Assembly (NCBI GenBank): GCA_963760125.1
Contig: CAVXBV010000008.1
Span: 1-64,000 of the forward strand
Length of the DNA: 64,000 bases
Direction of reading: 5' to 3'
Source: RYN-111 sp963760125
GTDB lineage: Bacteria; Actinomycetota; Actinomycetes; Mycobacteriales; SCTD01
This document shows, piece after piece, positions 26,976 through 35,869 of the stretch. Position 1 is the first letter of the stretch. Each line of letters begins with the position of its first letter. The position numbers were made by a program, and so were the translations under genes. The notes beneath the pieces were generated by a model. The model was given only the letters and a program-made list of their open reading frames with translations. It ran no database searches and was not told the origin of the DNA.

Positions 26976-27000
26976 GTCACAGGAGTCACACAGGTGTCAC
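26976..27000. promoter_or_regulatory. GTCAC repeats upstream of the amidase (candidate MtrA site)
   Basis: GTCAC occurs at 26976, 26985 and 26996, in direct repeat at about 9-11 base steps, some 80-105 bases upstream of the amidase start. MtrA, the actinobacterial cell-wall response regulator, is known to bind GTCACA-like direct repeats upstream of wall hydrolases. The repeats are seen; the regulator is inferred. Confidence 0.35.
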
Positions 27001-27013
27001 TCCCCGGGCGGCC

Positions 27014-27925
27014 TCAGGTTCCGCGGAGAGCGTCGCCCTCGGTGCGGAACGCCTCGGCGAGCGCCTCCCGCCATCCTGGGAAGGCCGGCAGCCCGGCATC
27101 GTTCCAGGCCGCCGGCGACAGCACGCTGTACGCCGGACGCGGGGCCGGCCGGACGAAGGCCGCCGAGTCCGTGGGAAGCACCCGTGCCGGGTCCGCGCCG
27201 AGCTCCTCGAAGATCGCCTGCGTGAAGCCGAACCAGCTCACGGCCCCGGCGTTGGTCCCGTGGTACGTCCCCGCCGCTGCCTCGGAACGGGCGAGAGACA
27301 GCAGCCCGGCGGCCAGGTCGCCGGCCCACGTCGGCGAACCCACCTGGTCGTCGACGACGCTCACGGTGTCCTTGGTCTTCTCCAGCGAGGCCATGGTCTT
27401 CACGAAGTTGGGTCCGCCCCCGCCGTACAGCCAGGCGGTCCGCACGACGTACGACGCGTCGGGCAGGATCTCGCGCACGGCCTGCTCCCCCGCCAGCTTC
27501 GTCCGGCCGTAGGCGCTGCGGGGCCCGGTCGGGTCCGTCGGCTCGTACGGCGCCGAGGCATCCCCGGGGAACACGTAGTCGGTCGACAGCTGGACCATGC
27601 GGGCTCCGACCTCGCCGCACACCCCCGCCAGCAGGGCGGGCGCGGTGGCGTTGACCGCGTACGCGAGCTCCTCGTCCTCCTCGGCCTTGTCCACGGCGGT
27701 GTACGCCGCGGGGTTCAGCACGACGAGCCGGTGACCCGCGGAGTCGGAGCGGACCACGCGCGCCCACTCCTGTACGAAGTCGCGCACCGCGAACGGGTCG
27801 GTGAGGTCGCACTCCTCGATGTCGATGCCCCGGGCGAACGGGATCCCCGACGCCCGCTGGGCCTGGCGCACGATCTCGCCGCCGAGCTGCCCCTTGGCGC
27901 CGGTGACGAGCAGGGCGAGCGTCAC
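27014..27925 (-). CDS. rmlD: dTDP-4-dehydrorhamnose reductase
   Basis: A 303-residue short-chain dehydrogenase/reductase of the RmlD family. The NADPH motif GAKGQLGG lies at the N-terminus, STDYVFPGD follows in the active-site region, and the catalytic Y-x3-K is YGRTK. It reduces dTDP-4-keto-rhamnose to dTDP-L-rhamnose, the last step of the pathway. GTG 27925 overlaps the rmlB stop (GTGA). RmlA and RmlC are not in the window. The rhamnose probably feeds the neighbouring polysaccharide locus. Confidence 0.92.
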   Translation of the reverse strand: MTLALLVTGAKGQLGGEIVRQAQRASGIPFARGIDIEECDLTDPFAVRDFVQEWARVVRSDSAGHRLVVLNPAAYTAVDKAEEDEELAYAVNATAPALLAGVCGEVGARMVQLSTDYVFPGDASAPYEPTDPTGPRSAYGRTKLAGEQAVREILPDASYVVRTAWLYGGGGPNFVKTMASLEKTKDTVSVVDDQVGSPTWAGDLAAGLLSLARSEAAAGTYHGTNAGAVSWFGFTQAIFEELGADPARVLPTDSAAFVRPAPRPAYSVLSPAAWNDAGLPAFPGWREALAEAFRTEGDALRGT

Positions 27926-28929
27926 GGGGTGACCTTCTCGCCGGCGGCGGCGTACTTCGCCTCCGTGGCGTCCTTGAACGGCCGCCACCAGGCTTCGTTC
28001 GCGACGTACCACTCGACCGTGGCCTTGAGACCGGCCTCGAAGTCGGAGTAGGTCGGAGCCCAGCCGAGCTCGGTGCGCAGCTTGCCGCTGTCGATGGCGT
28101 AGCGCAGGTCGTGGCCCGGGCGGTCGGTCACGTGGTCGTAGGAGTCCTCGGGCTTGCCGAACGCGGACAGGATCGCGCGCACGACCTGCTTGTTGTTGCG
28201 CTCCCCGTCCGCGCCGATGAGGTAGGTCTCCCCCACGCGGCCCTCGTCGATGATCACCCAGACTGCGCTGTTGTGGTCGTCCACGTGGATCCAGTCGCGG
28301 ACGTTCAGCCCGTCGCCGTACAGCCGCGGCGCGAGGCCGTCGATGACGTTGGTGATCTGCCGCGGGATGAACTTCTCGACGTGCTGGTAGGGCCCGTAGT
28401 TGTTGCTGCAGTTGCTGATCGTCGCCTTCACGCCGAACGACCGCACCCACGCGCGGACCAGCAGGTCGCTGCCGGCCTTGGTGCTGGAGTACGGCGAGGA
28501 GGGGTTGTACGGCGTGTCCTCGGTGAACCGCTTCGGGTCGTCGAGCTCGAGGTCGCCGTAGACCTCGTCCGTGCTGATGTGGTGCAGCCGCACGTCGTGT
28601 CGCCGGACCGCCTCGAGGATCGCGAACGTCCCGATGATGTTGGTCGTGACGAACGGCGACGGGTCCACCAGGCTGTTGTCGTTGTGGCTCTCCGCCGCGA
28701 AGTGGACGACCAGGTCGGTCTGCGCGACGAGGGAGTCGACCAGCGCGGCGTCGGCGATGTCTCCCTGCACGAAGGTGATCCGGTCACGGACCGGGTCGAG
28801 GCTGGTCCCGTCGGTCGCGTAGGTGAGCTTGTCGAGGACGGTCACCTCGACGTCCTGACGGTTCGCGAGGGTCCAGTGGACGAAGTTGGCGCCGATGAAG
28901 CCGGCGCCACCGGTGACGAGGATGCGCAT
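27922..28929 (-). CDS. rmlB: dTDP-glucose 4,6-dehydratase
   Basis: A 335-residue extended SDR enzyme that converts dTDP-glucose to dTDP-4-keto-6-deoxyglucose using bound NAD. Visible are the Rossmann motif GGAGFIG (7-13), the catalytic T120-D121-E122 (STDEVYGD) and Y147/K151 (YSSTK). Full family length, ATG start. It is the first gene of the rmlB-rmlD pair. A strong hairpin at 28954-28985 separates it from the secreted-protein cluster upstream. Confidence 0.95.
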   Translation of the reverse strand: MRILVTGGAGFIGANFVHWTLANRQDVEVTVLDKLTYATDGTSLDPVRDRITFVQGDIADAALVDSLVAQTDLVVHFAAESHNDNSLVDPSPFVTTNIIGTFAILEAVRRHDVRLHHISTDEVYGDLELDDPKRFTEDTPYNPSSPYSSTKAGSDLLVRAWVRSFGVKATISNCSNNYGPYQHVEKFIPRQITNVIDGLAPRLYGDGLNVRDWIHVDDHNSAVWVIIDEGRVGETYLIGADGERNNKQVVRAILSAFGKPEDSYDHVTDRPGHDLRYAIDSGKLRTELGWAPTYSDFEAGLKATVEWYVANEAWWRPFKDATEAKYAAAGEKVTP

Positions 28930-28953
28930 GCGGACAGTGTTCCAGAAACGCCG

Positions 28954-28985
28954 ACGGCCCGGCCCCCACGAGGGGACCGGGCCGT
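28954..28985 (-). terminator. GC-rich terminator hairpin after the first secreted-protein gene
   Basis: ACGGCCCGGCCCC pairs with GGGG-A-CCGGGCCGT around a five-base loop. It follows the stop of the gene at 29000-29623. The core CCCGGCCCC/GGGGCCGGG recurs after each gene of the cluster. There is no strong U-tract, as is common in this GC range. Confidence 0.7.
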
Positions 28986-28999
28986 GTAGGAGGCGGCGG

Positions 29000-29623
29000 C
29001 TACTTGCCGACGGTGACGCAGTTCTTTGTGCCGGTCTTGTAGGTCACGTCCGCCGTGGCGGAGTCGATGCCCAGACCACCGCTGCTGCCGTTGATGACCG
29101 GCGTGGCGATCACCGCGACCGCCGACGACGTCCGGCCGGTGATGGCGCTGACCACGTCACCGACCTTGTACGGGGTCGGGAAGTCGGAAGCCGGGACGGA
29201 GATGCGGATCTCGTTCTTCGCGGTGTCGATCACAGCGGGGGGCGTCGTGAGGATGGTGTTGCTCCCCGTGCCGGTCGTCCCGAAGGCACCGTTCACCGCA
29301 CTGTCACTGACAACGGAGGCGAAGTAACCCGTCCCGTTGACCGTGAAGTTCGTCTGGATCTTGATCGCCCCGACCGGGAAGACCGAGCTCTTCGTCGAGG
29401 CCTTGTCCACGCGGATGACCAGGGTCATGGTCTTGGCGTCCGCCGCGATGTCCACGGAGGTGATGTCCAGCGCGGCGTCGTTCCCCTGGCCGCTCTGAAT
29501 GTCGGCATCGCCCTTGTCGTCCGTGATCAGGTTGCAGGGCACCTTCGTGGCGGCCTCGCTGGCACCGACGGCGAACAGCGAGCCAGCGATGGCGATGGCG
29601 GTGGCAGTGCGGACGAGACGCAT
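29000..29623 (-). CDS. Small secreted protein, paralogue A
   Basis: A 207-residue exported protein with a signal peptide of about 25 residues ending ASEAAT. Mature motifs CNLITDDKGDAD, the central DTAKNEIRISVP and the closing TGTKNCVTVGK are shared with the gene at 31390-32073 (CNLITDP, DTAKNEIRISVP, GTKTCVTPGK). Two conserved cysteines, one at each end of the mature chain, may form a disulfide. ATG 29623 has AGGGGA at normal spacing. The family is unknown to me. The beta-rich composition suggests a surface or matrix protein, and the aspartate-rich start could bind metal; both are guesses. Confidence 0.8.
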   Translation of the reverse strand: MRLVRTATAIAIAGSLFAVGASEAATKVPCNLITDDKGDADIQSGQGNDAALDITSVDIAADAKTMTLVIRVDKASTKSSVFPVGAIKIQTNFTVNGTGYFASVVSDSAVNGAFGTTGTGSNTILTTPPAVIDTAKNEIRISVPASDFPTPYKVGDVVSAITGRTSSAVAVIATPVINGSSGGLGIDSATADVTYKTGTKNCVTVGK

Positions 29624-29708
29624 GGGATCCCCTGGGTGAAGTGGCCCCGGCTGGGTGGGGCGGTCGCGAGCAAGATTCGACGCGAGCGGTCGCCCATCCC
29701 TGCTGGAC
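29624..29708 (-). promoter_or_regulatory. Shared leader and bipartite upstream element (paralogue A)
   Basis: Read on the minus strand, GTCCAGCAGG (29699-29708) and GTCGAATC (29674-29681) lie 17 bases apart, like a -35/-10 pair. About 50 bases of leader then carry CCCCACCCAG, CACTTCACCCAG and AGGGGATCCC before the ATG. The leader is nearly identical to that of the decayed copy upstream, and both boxes recur at 30493-30525 and 31282-31315. Confidence 0.55.
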
Positions 29709-29743
29709 AAAGCGGGCGACCTTCTGCGCCCGGGCAGCCGACA

Positions 29744-29768
29744 GCCCGGCCCCACAAGGGGGCCGGGC
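29744..29768 (-). terminator. GC-rich terminator hairpin after the decayed copy
   Basis: GCCCGGCCCC pairs perfectly with GGGGCCGGGC across a five-base loop. It belongs to the same terminator family as the hairpins at 28954, 30565 and 31346. Confidence 0.7.
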
Positions 29769-29782
29769 CGTCGAGCGAGGGG

Positions 29783-30440
29783 CTACTTGACCGACGACGA
29801 CGCCGGGCTTCGATGCACGACGGCGAGTCCGCGACGTACGCCGACGCAGCTGCTGCTTCGTCGACCGTGGCGACGAGTCCGCCGCTCGCGGACGTCCCGA
29901 TGCACCGCCGTCGTGCTGGCGATGACGTCCTTCAGCTTGTCACCCTTCTTGATCTTGGTAACGGCAGAGAGGTCCGCAACGGGGACCGAGATACGGACCT
30001 CGCCCTTGGCCGCGTCGATGACCCCGTCGCATCGCCCTTCGTCGCGTAGGACCCGCTTCCGGTGGCCAGTACTTCCCTGAAGTCGCCCCAGGCGAAGTGC
30101 TTCAGGTCTGGCGTCGACAGCATGTTGAAGTAGATCGGAGCCGTCGCTCCCGTCGCCGTGAACTAGGACGTAGTAGCCGCGCCCCAGCGGCGCTGCGGGT
30201 CGTTGTCTGCGAACCCAGCGAGTCGCAGGACAGCAGTCAGGGCCTTGGAGTCCGTGGCAAGGTCGGCGCTCATGATGTCGAGGATTCGTCGCTGGGCTGC
30301 TGTCGCCGATGAAACTGGGCGTCCCCCTTGTCGTCGGTGACGAGGTTGCAGAGGCGGGGCGGTCGCGGCCTGGCTCGGACGCCGACGGCGAACAGCGACC
30401 CGGCAACGGCGAGAGCGGTGGCAGTGCGGACGAGACGCAT
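29783..30440 (-). pseudogene. Decayed copy of the secreted-protein family
   Basis: Starts well at ATG 30440 with a signal peptide (MRLVRTATALAVAGSLFAVG) and CNLVTDDKGDAQF, then loses frame repeatedly. Family pieces continue in other frames: RRILDIMSADLATDSKALTA, later FTATGATAPIYFNML, then DGVIDAAKGEVRISVPVADL. At least four indels are needed to join them. The leader, promoter-like boxes and terminator remain intact. It is closest to paralogue A. Either genuine decay of one duplicate or a badly sequenced stretch. Confidence 0.8.
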
Positions 30441-30492
30441 GGGATCCCCTGGGTGTGAAGTGGCCCCGTCTGGGTGGGGCGGTCACGGACGA

Positions 30493-30525
30493 GATTCGAC
30501 AACACCGCTTCGAGTCCTGCTGGAC
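30493..30525 (-). promoter_or_regulatory. Bipartite upstream element (decayed copy)
   Basis: On the minus strand, GTCCAGCAGGA (30515-30525) and GTCGAATC (30493-30500) are separated by 14 bases, matching the arrangement upstream of the genes at 29623 and 31230. The conserved pair and spacing suggest one sigma factor or activator serves all three. Confidence 0.5.
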
Positions 30526-30564
30526 ACGTCGGACGAGTTCCGATTCCGCAGCCCGGACACGATG

Positions 30565-30594
30565 ATGGCCCGGCCCCTCACGGGACCGGGCCAT
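30565..30594 (-). terminator. GC-rich terminator hairpin after secreted protein B
   Basis: ATGGCCCGG pairs with CCGGGCCAT, with CCC/GGG extending the stem past a bulge. It lies just downstream of the stop at 30607. Confidence 0.7.
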
Positions 30595-30606
30595 CAGCGA
30601 GGCGAG

Positions 30607-31230
30607 CTACTTCTTGGCAGGGATGACCACGTAGGAGTCGCCATCGAGCTGCTTTGAGCTCATGCCGACGTTCATCCCCCGCTGCACGACCGACAGGGTG
30701 AACGCCTTGAGCGTGACGCCGGTGGCGCTCGCGGGAACGCTGAGCGTGAACGGGACAAAGACAGCGGCGTCGGGCCCGGCCACGTTGCCGCTGACCGTCG
30801 TGGTTCCAAAGTCGACCCCGGCACCCTTGCTCGTGATACCGGCCAGCTGGATGTCGAACGTCACCGTGCCAACACCACCCGCACCGAACCAGGATCCGGC
30901 TGCGATCTGTCCGGTGACCTTCTTGCTGCCATCGACCTTGAACGGCGTGAGCTTCGCGGTGCTGGTGTAGTCGTCCGGCGTCGAGCCCTCGAGCTGGTAG
31001 AACGCCTCCTCGATCGGCAAACCGGCCACCACGCCACAGCCGGTGGCACCGTCGGCCGTCGCCTTCTCCTCGAGGCGCCCGGCCTCGGCCGTCGAGCCGC
31101 AGCCCTCCTGCGACATGAACAGGGTCTTGCTGGTGGTGGAGGACTTCGGGGCGTCGGCGGCGAAGGCGACGACGCCGGAGCCGGCCGTGACGGCGAGAGC
31201 GAGGCAGAGGGCGGGGCGGGCGAGACGCAT
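30607..31230 (-). CDS. Small secreted protein B (unrelated fold, same leader)
   Basis: A 207-residue exported protein with a signal peptide (MRLARPALCLALAVTAGSG..AFA). Mature region: two cysteines about 20 residues apart (EGCGS, TGCGV), then a Gly/Thr/Val-rich beta-type sequence ending DGDSYVVIPAKK. I see no clear similarity to paralogues A and C beyond the signal peptide, yet it shares their upstream boxes and terminator type. It was probably drawn into the same regulon by duplication of the leader. Function unknown. Confidence 0.78.
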   Translation of the reverse strand: MRLARPALCLALAVTAGSGVVAFAADAPKSSTTSKTLFMSQEGCGSTAEAGRLEEKATADGATGCGVVAGLPIEEAFYQLEGSTPDDYTSTAKLTPFKVDGSKKVTGQIAAGSWFGAGGVGTVTFDIQLAGITSKGAGVDFGTTTVSGNVAGPDAAVFVPFTLSVPASATGVTLKAFTLSVVQRGMNVGMSSKQLDGDSYVVIPAKK

Positions 31231-31281
31231 GGGATCTCCTGGCTGAGTGGGGGCCCGGGCTGGGTCCGGGGCGTGCTGTGT

Positions 31282-31315
31282 GATTTCGACGACACCACCC
31301 GGAGTCCTGCTGGAC
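31282..31315 (-). promoter_or_regulatory. Bipartite upstream element (secreted protein B)
   Basis: On the minus strand, GTCCAGCAGGA (31305-31315) and GTCGAAATC (31282-31290) are separated by 14 bases. Same order and near-identical spacing as the two other copies. It lies 52-85 bases upstream of the ATG. Confidence 0.5.
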
Positions 31316-31345
31316 GAGCCGGTCGATTTTGACGAGGCAGCAGAA

Positions 31346-31374
31346 CAGCCCGGCCCCACTGGGGGGCCGGGCTG
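31346..31374 (-). terminator. GC-rich terminator hairpin after secreted paralogue C
   Basis: CAGCCCGGCCCC pairs perfectly with GGGGCCGGGCTG across a five-base loop, just after the stop at 31390. Confidence 0.72.
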
Positions 31375-31389
31375 CTGACGTACGCGGCG

Positions 31390-32073
31390 CTACTTCCCCG
31401 GGGTCACGCACGTCTTCGTGCCCGCGACGTAGCTGACGTCCGCGGTGGTCACGTCGGCGAAGGTCGCCGTACCGACGCTCGTGGCGGGGTTGACCGCGAC
31501 CTGACGGGCCGAGGTGAGGTCCAGACCGGTGAAGGAGATCTTGTCCCCCGACTTGAGGGCGGCGTCTCCGGCCTTGACGGCAGCCAGCGGCACCGAGATG
31601 CGGATCTCGTTCTTGGCGGTGTCGAAGACCCCCGTGGCGTCGACGACCTTCGCGGTCGTGGACTGGCCCTGCGCGACGACGGTGCGCAGGCCGAGCAGGA
31701 AGCTCGGGTCACCGGCGGACGTCGTACGCGCGTTGAGGAAGAAGTTGCCCTTGGTCGGGTCCTGACCCGGGAGCGTGAAGCTGATGCGGACGTCCAGCCC
31801 GCCGGGGGCCGACGACGCGGTCGTCGCGACCTTGGCCATGCGCATCACACCGGTGAGCGTGGTCTTGTCGCTGCCCATGTCGATGCTCAGGAGGTCCAGG
31901 GCGTCTTCTTGCGGACCGTACGCCCCCTGGGAGTCCTGGGAGCGCACGAGGAAGGTGTCCTTGGGCGGGTCGGTGATGAGGTTGCAGATCGGCGCGGTCG
32001 CAGCCCCGGCACTCGGGACGACGAAGGCGGCGGCGGTGAGGACGAGGCAGGTCGCGGTACGGAGCGGACGCAT
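31390..32073 (-). CDS. Small secreted protein, paralogue C
   Basis: A 227-residue exported protein and the first gene of the cluster. The signal peptide ends SAGAAT. Mature motifs CNLITDPPKD, EDALDLLSIDMGSD, FDTAKNEIRISVPL and GTKTCVTPGK align with paralogue A, with an insertion of about 20 residues in the middle. ATG 32073 has a ribosome site (AGGGGGATCCC). The 264 bases upstream are shared with the divergent HNH gene and keep only part of the conserved element (CGAGCAGGAGATTC). Confidence 0.8.
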   Translation of the reverse strand: MRPLRTATCLVLTAAAFVVPSAGAATAPICNLITDPPKDTFLVRSQDSQGAYGPQEDALDLLSIDMGSDKTTLTGVMRMAKVATTASSAPGGLDVRISFTLPGQDPTKGNFFLNARTTSAGDPSFLLGLRTVVAQGQSTTAKVVDATGVFDTAKNEIRISVPLAAVKAGDAALKSGDKISFTGLDLTSARQVAVNPATSVGTATFADVTTADVSYVAGTKTCVTPGK

Positions 32074-32337
32074 GGGATCCCCCTGAGACGGCCCTCCTGG
32101 ACGAGGGCATGCGGGGGTGTTCGCCGTCTCCCCCGAATCTCCTGCTCGGGTCGGCAAGAGTTGCCGCAGGCCCTTGGGGTCATCCCTCGGCGTGGGCATC
32201 ATCGACACGAAGAGGCCGGAGGCCACTTTCTCGCGGCCCACTCGACGGACGGTGGCAGAAAGTCATGCACAGCAGGTGGAAACGCTTGACATCAGTATCG
32301 AACACAGATACGGTCATGGGTAGGGAGGTGGACCCTG

Positions 32338-34100
32338 ATGAACGCGTACGACGCCCTGCTGGCGCCCTCCGACGCCCCGCAGTCGCTCGACGGGCTGGAG
32401 TGCCAGGCCCCGTCGGTCATCCCCTCCTGGCTCCTCGAGCTCGAGCAGCAGCAGCACTTCGGCTGCACCTGCTGCGACCCGACCGACCCGCAAGACCTCC
32501 TGGCGGCTGAGGCTTCGGTGCCGTGGTCGACTCCTGGCGTGACCGGGCTGGGTCCGGTCGAGGCCGGGCCGCTGCCCTCCTCCGAGCCCGGTGGTCGCGG
32601 ACCTGCTGCGCGCGGTCCAGCGGGTCGTCGCGGTTGCGGCCGGCGCAGGTCGACGCGGCCCAGGCCCTGTCCGATGCGCAAGCGCTGCTGCAGGCCGAGC
32701 AGCAGCTGCGGGTGCACGACCTGACCCGCCTGGCCGACGTGCACGCCCGCGGCCTGACCGAGCTCGTCGGCGCACGGAGCGTGAAGGCATGGGTGCGGGA
32801 GCACCGCCCCGACGGCGACCCCGGTGATGCGCTGCTCGCCCACCGGCTGCGCACCTTCCCGGTCCTGAACGCGGCCGTGCAGGACGGGCGGGTCAGCCTG
32901 ACCGCGGCCCGCAAGACCGCGGGGGCGCTGCGGCAATGCGGTCCGCACCTGGACCGAGCCGACGGGCTCATCGACGGCCTGCCAGGCGACCTGGTGCTGA
33001 ACGCCGTCGTGGGGAACGTCGCCGCGCTGGTCTGCCGCGAGCTGCAGGGCCTGCACGACACCGACCCGCGCCTGCAGCTCATCATCGACCGAGCACAGTC
33101 GCTCCTGGCGCTGGAGGGCTCGCAGGCCGACCGGCTCGAACAGGCGCTGCTGTGGCTCGCCGAGACCATCGCGCCCCGAGCCCTCACGGGGGCGTTGGAC
33201 GAGATCGTCGTCGCGGTCCTCCCGAGCCTGCTGGAAGACCGCGCCGCGAAGGGCCACGAACGCCGCGGACTCTCCCTCTCCGAGCTGCCTGACGGGCAGG
33301 GCTGGCACCTGTGCGGCGACCTGGACCTCGAGTGCGGCGAACGCCTCTGGACCATCCTGCGCGCCGCCGCCGCCCACGACACCCGCAACCCCGACGACAC
33401 CGCAGCGTGGGCCGACGCCCGCCAGCACGGGGCGACCGAGCCCGAGGACGTGTGGGGGCCCCTGGGGGCTCGGCTCGACACCGACGGGGTCCTGCCCCAC
33501 GGACTCCCGCGCGGCCGCAGGAAGCGCCTGCACGACGCGTTCTCGAACGCCCTCGAGCGCTACCTCGCCGCCGGCCTCGGGGGCTTGGTCAGCAAGACCC
33601 CCGTCCAGATCCACGTCACGATCCCCGAAGCCACCCTCACCGGAACGCAGCCCCCACACCGCAGACCCGGTGCGCCACCGCCCCGCGGCGACAGCGGACA
33701 GCTCCTGCCCCGCAGCCTGGTCCGGCGCTGGTGGTGCGACAGCACCGTCACCACCACCGTCCTGAGCCTCGGCGGGAAAGCCCTCCGCACCGTCCACTCC
33801 CAACGCACCCTCACCGCCGACGAACGCCGCGCCCTCGACCTCGAAGGCGGCAGCAGGTGCGCCGGCGACGGCTGCTGCCCCGGCACCCCCGACCCCCTGA
33901 CCGTCCTCCGCCCCCACCACATCCTGGGCTACGCCGAAGACCAGATCACCAGCCTCGAGCAGACCCTCAACGTCTGCGACACCCTCCACCACGACCTCCA
34001 CACCGGCAAACGCACCGTGAAGCTCCGCGACGGCCGCTGGCTCAACGAGAACGGCCTCGTCACCCACCCCACCTGGCACGACCAGAACCCCCCGTTCTGA
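32338..34100 (+). CDS. DUF222/HNH endonuclease with frameshifted 5' part
   Basis: A second 13E12-type gene. From about 32640 to 34100 the frame is open and encodes a DUF222 region (VDAAQALSDAQALLQAEQQLR onward) and a divergent HNH end (CAGDGCCPGTPDPL, RPHHILGYAED, CDTLHHDLH). The N-terminus MNAYDALLAPSDAPQSLDGL starts at ATG 32338 in another frame, and VADLLRAVQRVVAVAAG lies in the third. Shifts of +1 near 32590 and 32640 join them, and the 1763-base span is 3n+2. An internal start at 32523 would give a protein lacking the native N-terminus. Probably sequence error or recent loss. Confidence 0.8.
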
Positions 34101-34244
34101 GTGTGCGAGCACGCCGCGAGGCGCGTCTGGCGGCCGTTCCCGCGTCGGACTCCTATCCTCAAGGGAACCCCCGGGTGCGCTCAGGCGTCCTCGTTGCGTA
34201 GCCGCGGTGGGAAGATCCCACCACTGACTCGGACCAGGAGCGTC

Positions 34245-35822
34245 GTGACCACCCCCTCGGACCCTCGCGAGCCCGGTCGCGGAGACCTTCCCCCGCACCT
34301 GGACCCACGGGGCCCGCGCCGGCCGCCACCGCGGCGCGCGGGTGAGCCGGCGCCCCGCCCCGCTCCGCGCACGGTCGTTCCCGCGGCGCGGCGTACCCGA
34401 GGCCAGCGGGTCGGGCGGGTCCTGTCCTGGGTGGCGCTCAGCATGGCCATCGTCGTGCTGCTCGCCGCCGGTGGTCTGTACGTCGCGTTCAACCACTACA
34501 ACGGCCAGATCAACCGCATCGACGTGTTCGGCGCGCTGACCGGCAAGCGGCCGACCGCGACCAAGCAGGACGCCGTCAACTACCTGCTCGTCGGGTCCGA
34601 CAGCCGCGAGGGCAGCAACGGCGCGGGCACCCAGGGCAAGGGAGCCGACTTCGTCACCGGCCAGCGCTCCGACACGGTGATCCTGGTCCACCTGTTCGGC
34701 TCGTCGCAGAAAGCCCAGCTGGTCAGCTTCCCGCGCGACTCCTACGTCACGATTCCGGAGTTCACCCACCCCACGACCGGCAAGGTCACCAAGGAGCACA
34801 CCTCCAAGCTCAACAGCGCCTTCTTCATCGGCGGCGCTCCCCTGCTCATCGCGACCATCGAGCGGATGACCCAGGTCCGGATCGACCACTTCCTGCAGGT
34901 CGACTTCACCGGCTTCAAGGGCATGGTCAACGAGCTCGGTGGGGTCGACGTCTGCCTCACCAAGCCCGCCAAGGACAGCTTCTCCGGCATCAACCTGAGC
35001 GCCGGCAACCACCACATCAGCGGCGACGTGGCGCTGGCGTTCGTCCGCCAGCGGCACGGGCTTGCCAACGGCGACATCGACCGGATCGCCCGTCAGCAGC
35101 AGTTCATCGGCTCGCTCGCCAACAAGATCCTGTCGGCTGGGACGCTGCTCAACCCGATCAAGCTCAACGGCGTGCTCAACGTCGCCACCGCCTCGCTCCA
35201 GGCCGACAAGGGCCTGACCGGCAACGACCTGAAGAGCCTCGCCCTCCGCGTCCGCAAGTTCAGCTCGGGCGGCGTCATCTTCACGACCGTTCCGGTGACC
35301 GACATCAACGCCCGCCGCAACGGCGCCTCCGTCGTGCTGCTCGACGAGGCGAAGTCCGAGGTGCTCTTCCAGTCGCTGCGCGACGACATCGCGCCGGGCA
35401 CGCCGCCGGCTGCCGCGAAGCCCACCAAGACCGTCCCGCTGGTCGTCGCCCCCACGAACGTGCGGGTGTCGGTCTACAACGGCTCCGGAGTCAGCGGCAT
35501 CGGGCGCAAGGCGGCCACCGACATCAGCGAGGTCGGCTTCCAGGTCATCGGCATCGCGACCAACCGCGGAACCGGCGCGACCCAGACCACCATCTCCTAC
35601 GGTCCGACCAAGGCCGACTCCGCGCGCACCCTCCAGGCAGCCATCCCCGGCTCGGTGCTGGTGGCCGACAGCAGCCTGGGACGCACCTTGGACCTGGTGA
35701 TCGGGTCCTCGTACTCCGGTGCCAAGAAGGTCACGGTCACCGGGACGCCCCCCACCAAGGCGCCGTCCGACACCACGGCCGTCCCCGTCCAGACCGCCCA
35801 GGACAACCCCTGTACGACCTGA
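34245..35822 (+). CDS. LytR-CpsA-Psr (LCP) family protein
   Basis: A 525-residue membrane-anchored enzyme. A Pro/Arg-rich cytoplasmic N-terminus (1-55) is followed by one transmembrane helix (about 58-82), the LCP catalytic domain (about 100-300, with LLVGSDSRE, GQRSDTVILVHL, SFPRDSYV and ALAFVRQRHG) and a LytR_C domain (about 400-490). LCP enzymes move glycopolymers from undecaprenyl carriers to peptidoglycan, so it may finish the polysaccharide made by the locus at 7.7-24 kb. GTG 34245 has AGGAG four bases upstream. Confidence 0.92.
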   Translation: MTTPSDPREPGRGDLPPHLDPRGPRRPPPRRAGEPAPRPAPRTVVPAARRTRGQRVGRVLSWVALSMAIVVLLAAGGLYVAFNHYNGQINRIDVFGALTGKRPTATKQDAVNYLLVGSDSREGSNGAGTQGKGADFVTGQRSDTVILVHLFGSSQKAQLVSFPRDSYVTIPEFTHPTTGKVTKEHTSKLNSAFFIGGAPLLIATIERMTQVRIDHFLQVDFTGFKGMVNELGGVDVCLTKPAKDSFSGINLSAGNHHISGDVALAFVRQRHGLANGDIDRIARQQQFIGSLANKILSAGTLLNPIKLNGVLNVATASLQADKGLTGNDLKSLALRVRKFSSGGVIFTTVPVTDINARRNGASVVLLDEAKSEVLFQSLRDDIAPGTPPAAAKPTKTVPLVVAPTNVRVSVYNGSGVSGIGRKAATDISEVGFQVIGIATNRGTGATQTTISYGPTKADSARTLQAAIPGSVLVADSSLGRTLDLVIGSSYSGAKKVTVTGTPPTKAPSDTTAVPVQTAQDNPCTT

Positions 35823-35869
35823 CCCGGCTCACGGCGGGGCTCGTCGGCGACCGCGACCCGGCCCAGCCG

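Noticed and set aside
32292..35057. Long minus-strand ORF of about 920 codons
   Set aside because: It is antisense to the HNH and LCP genes, and its composition is that of a GC-rich shadow frame.
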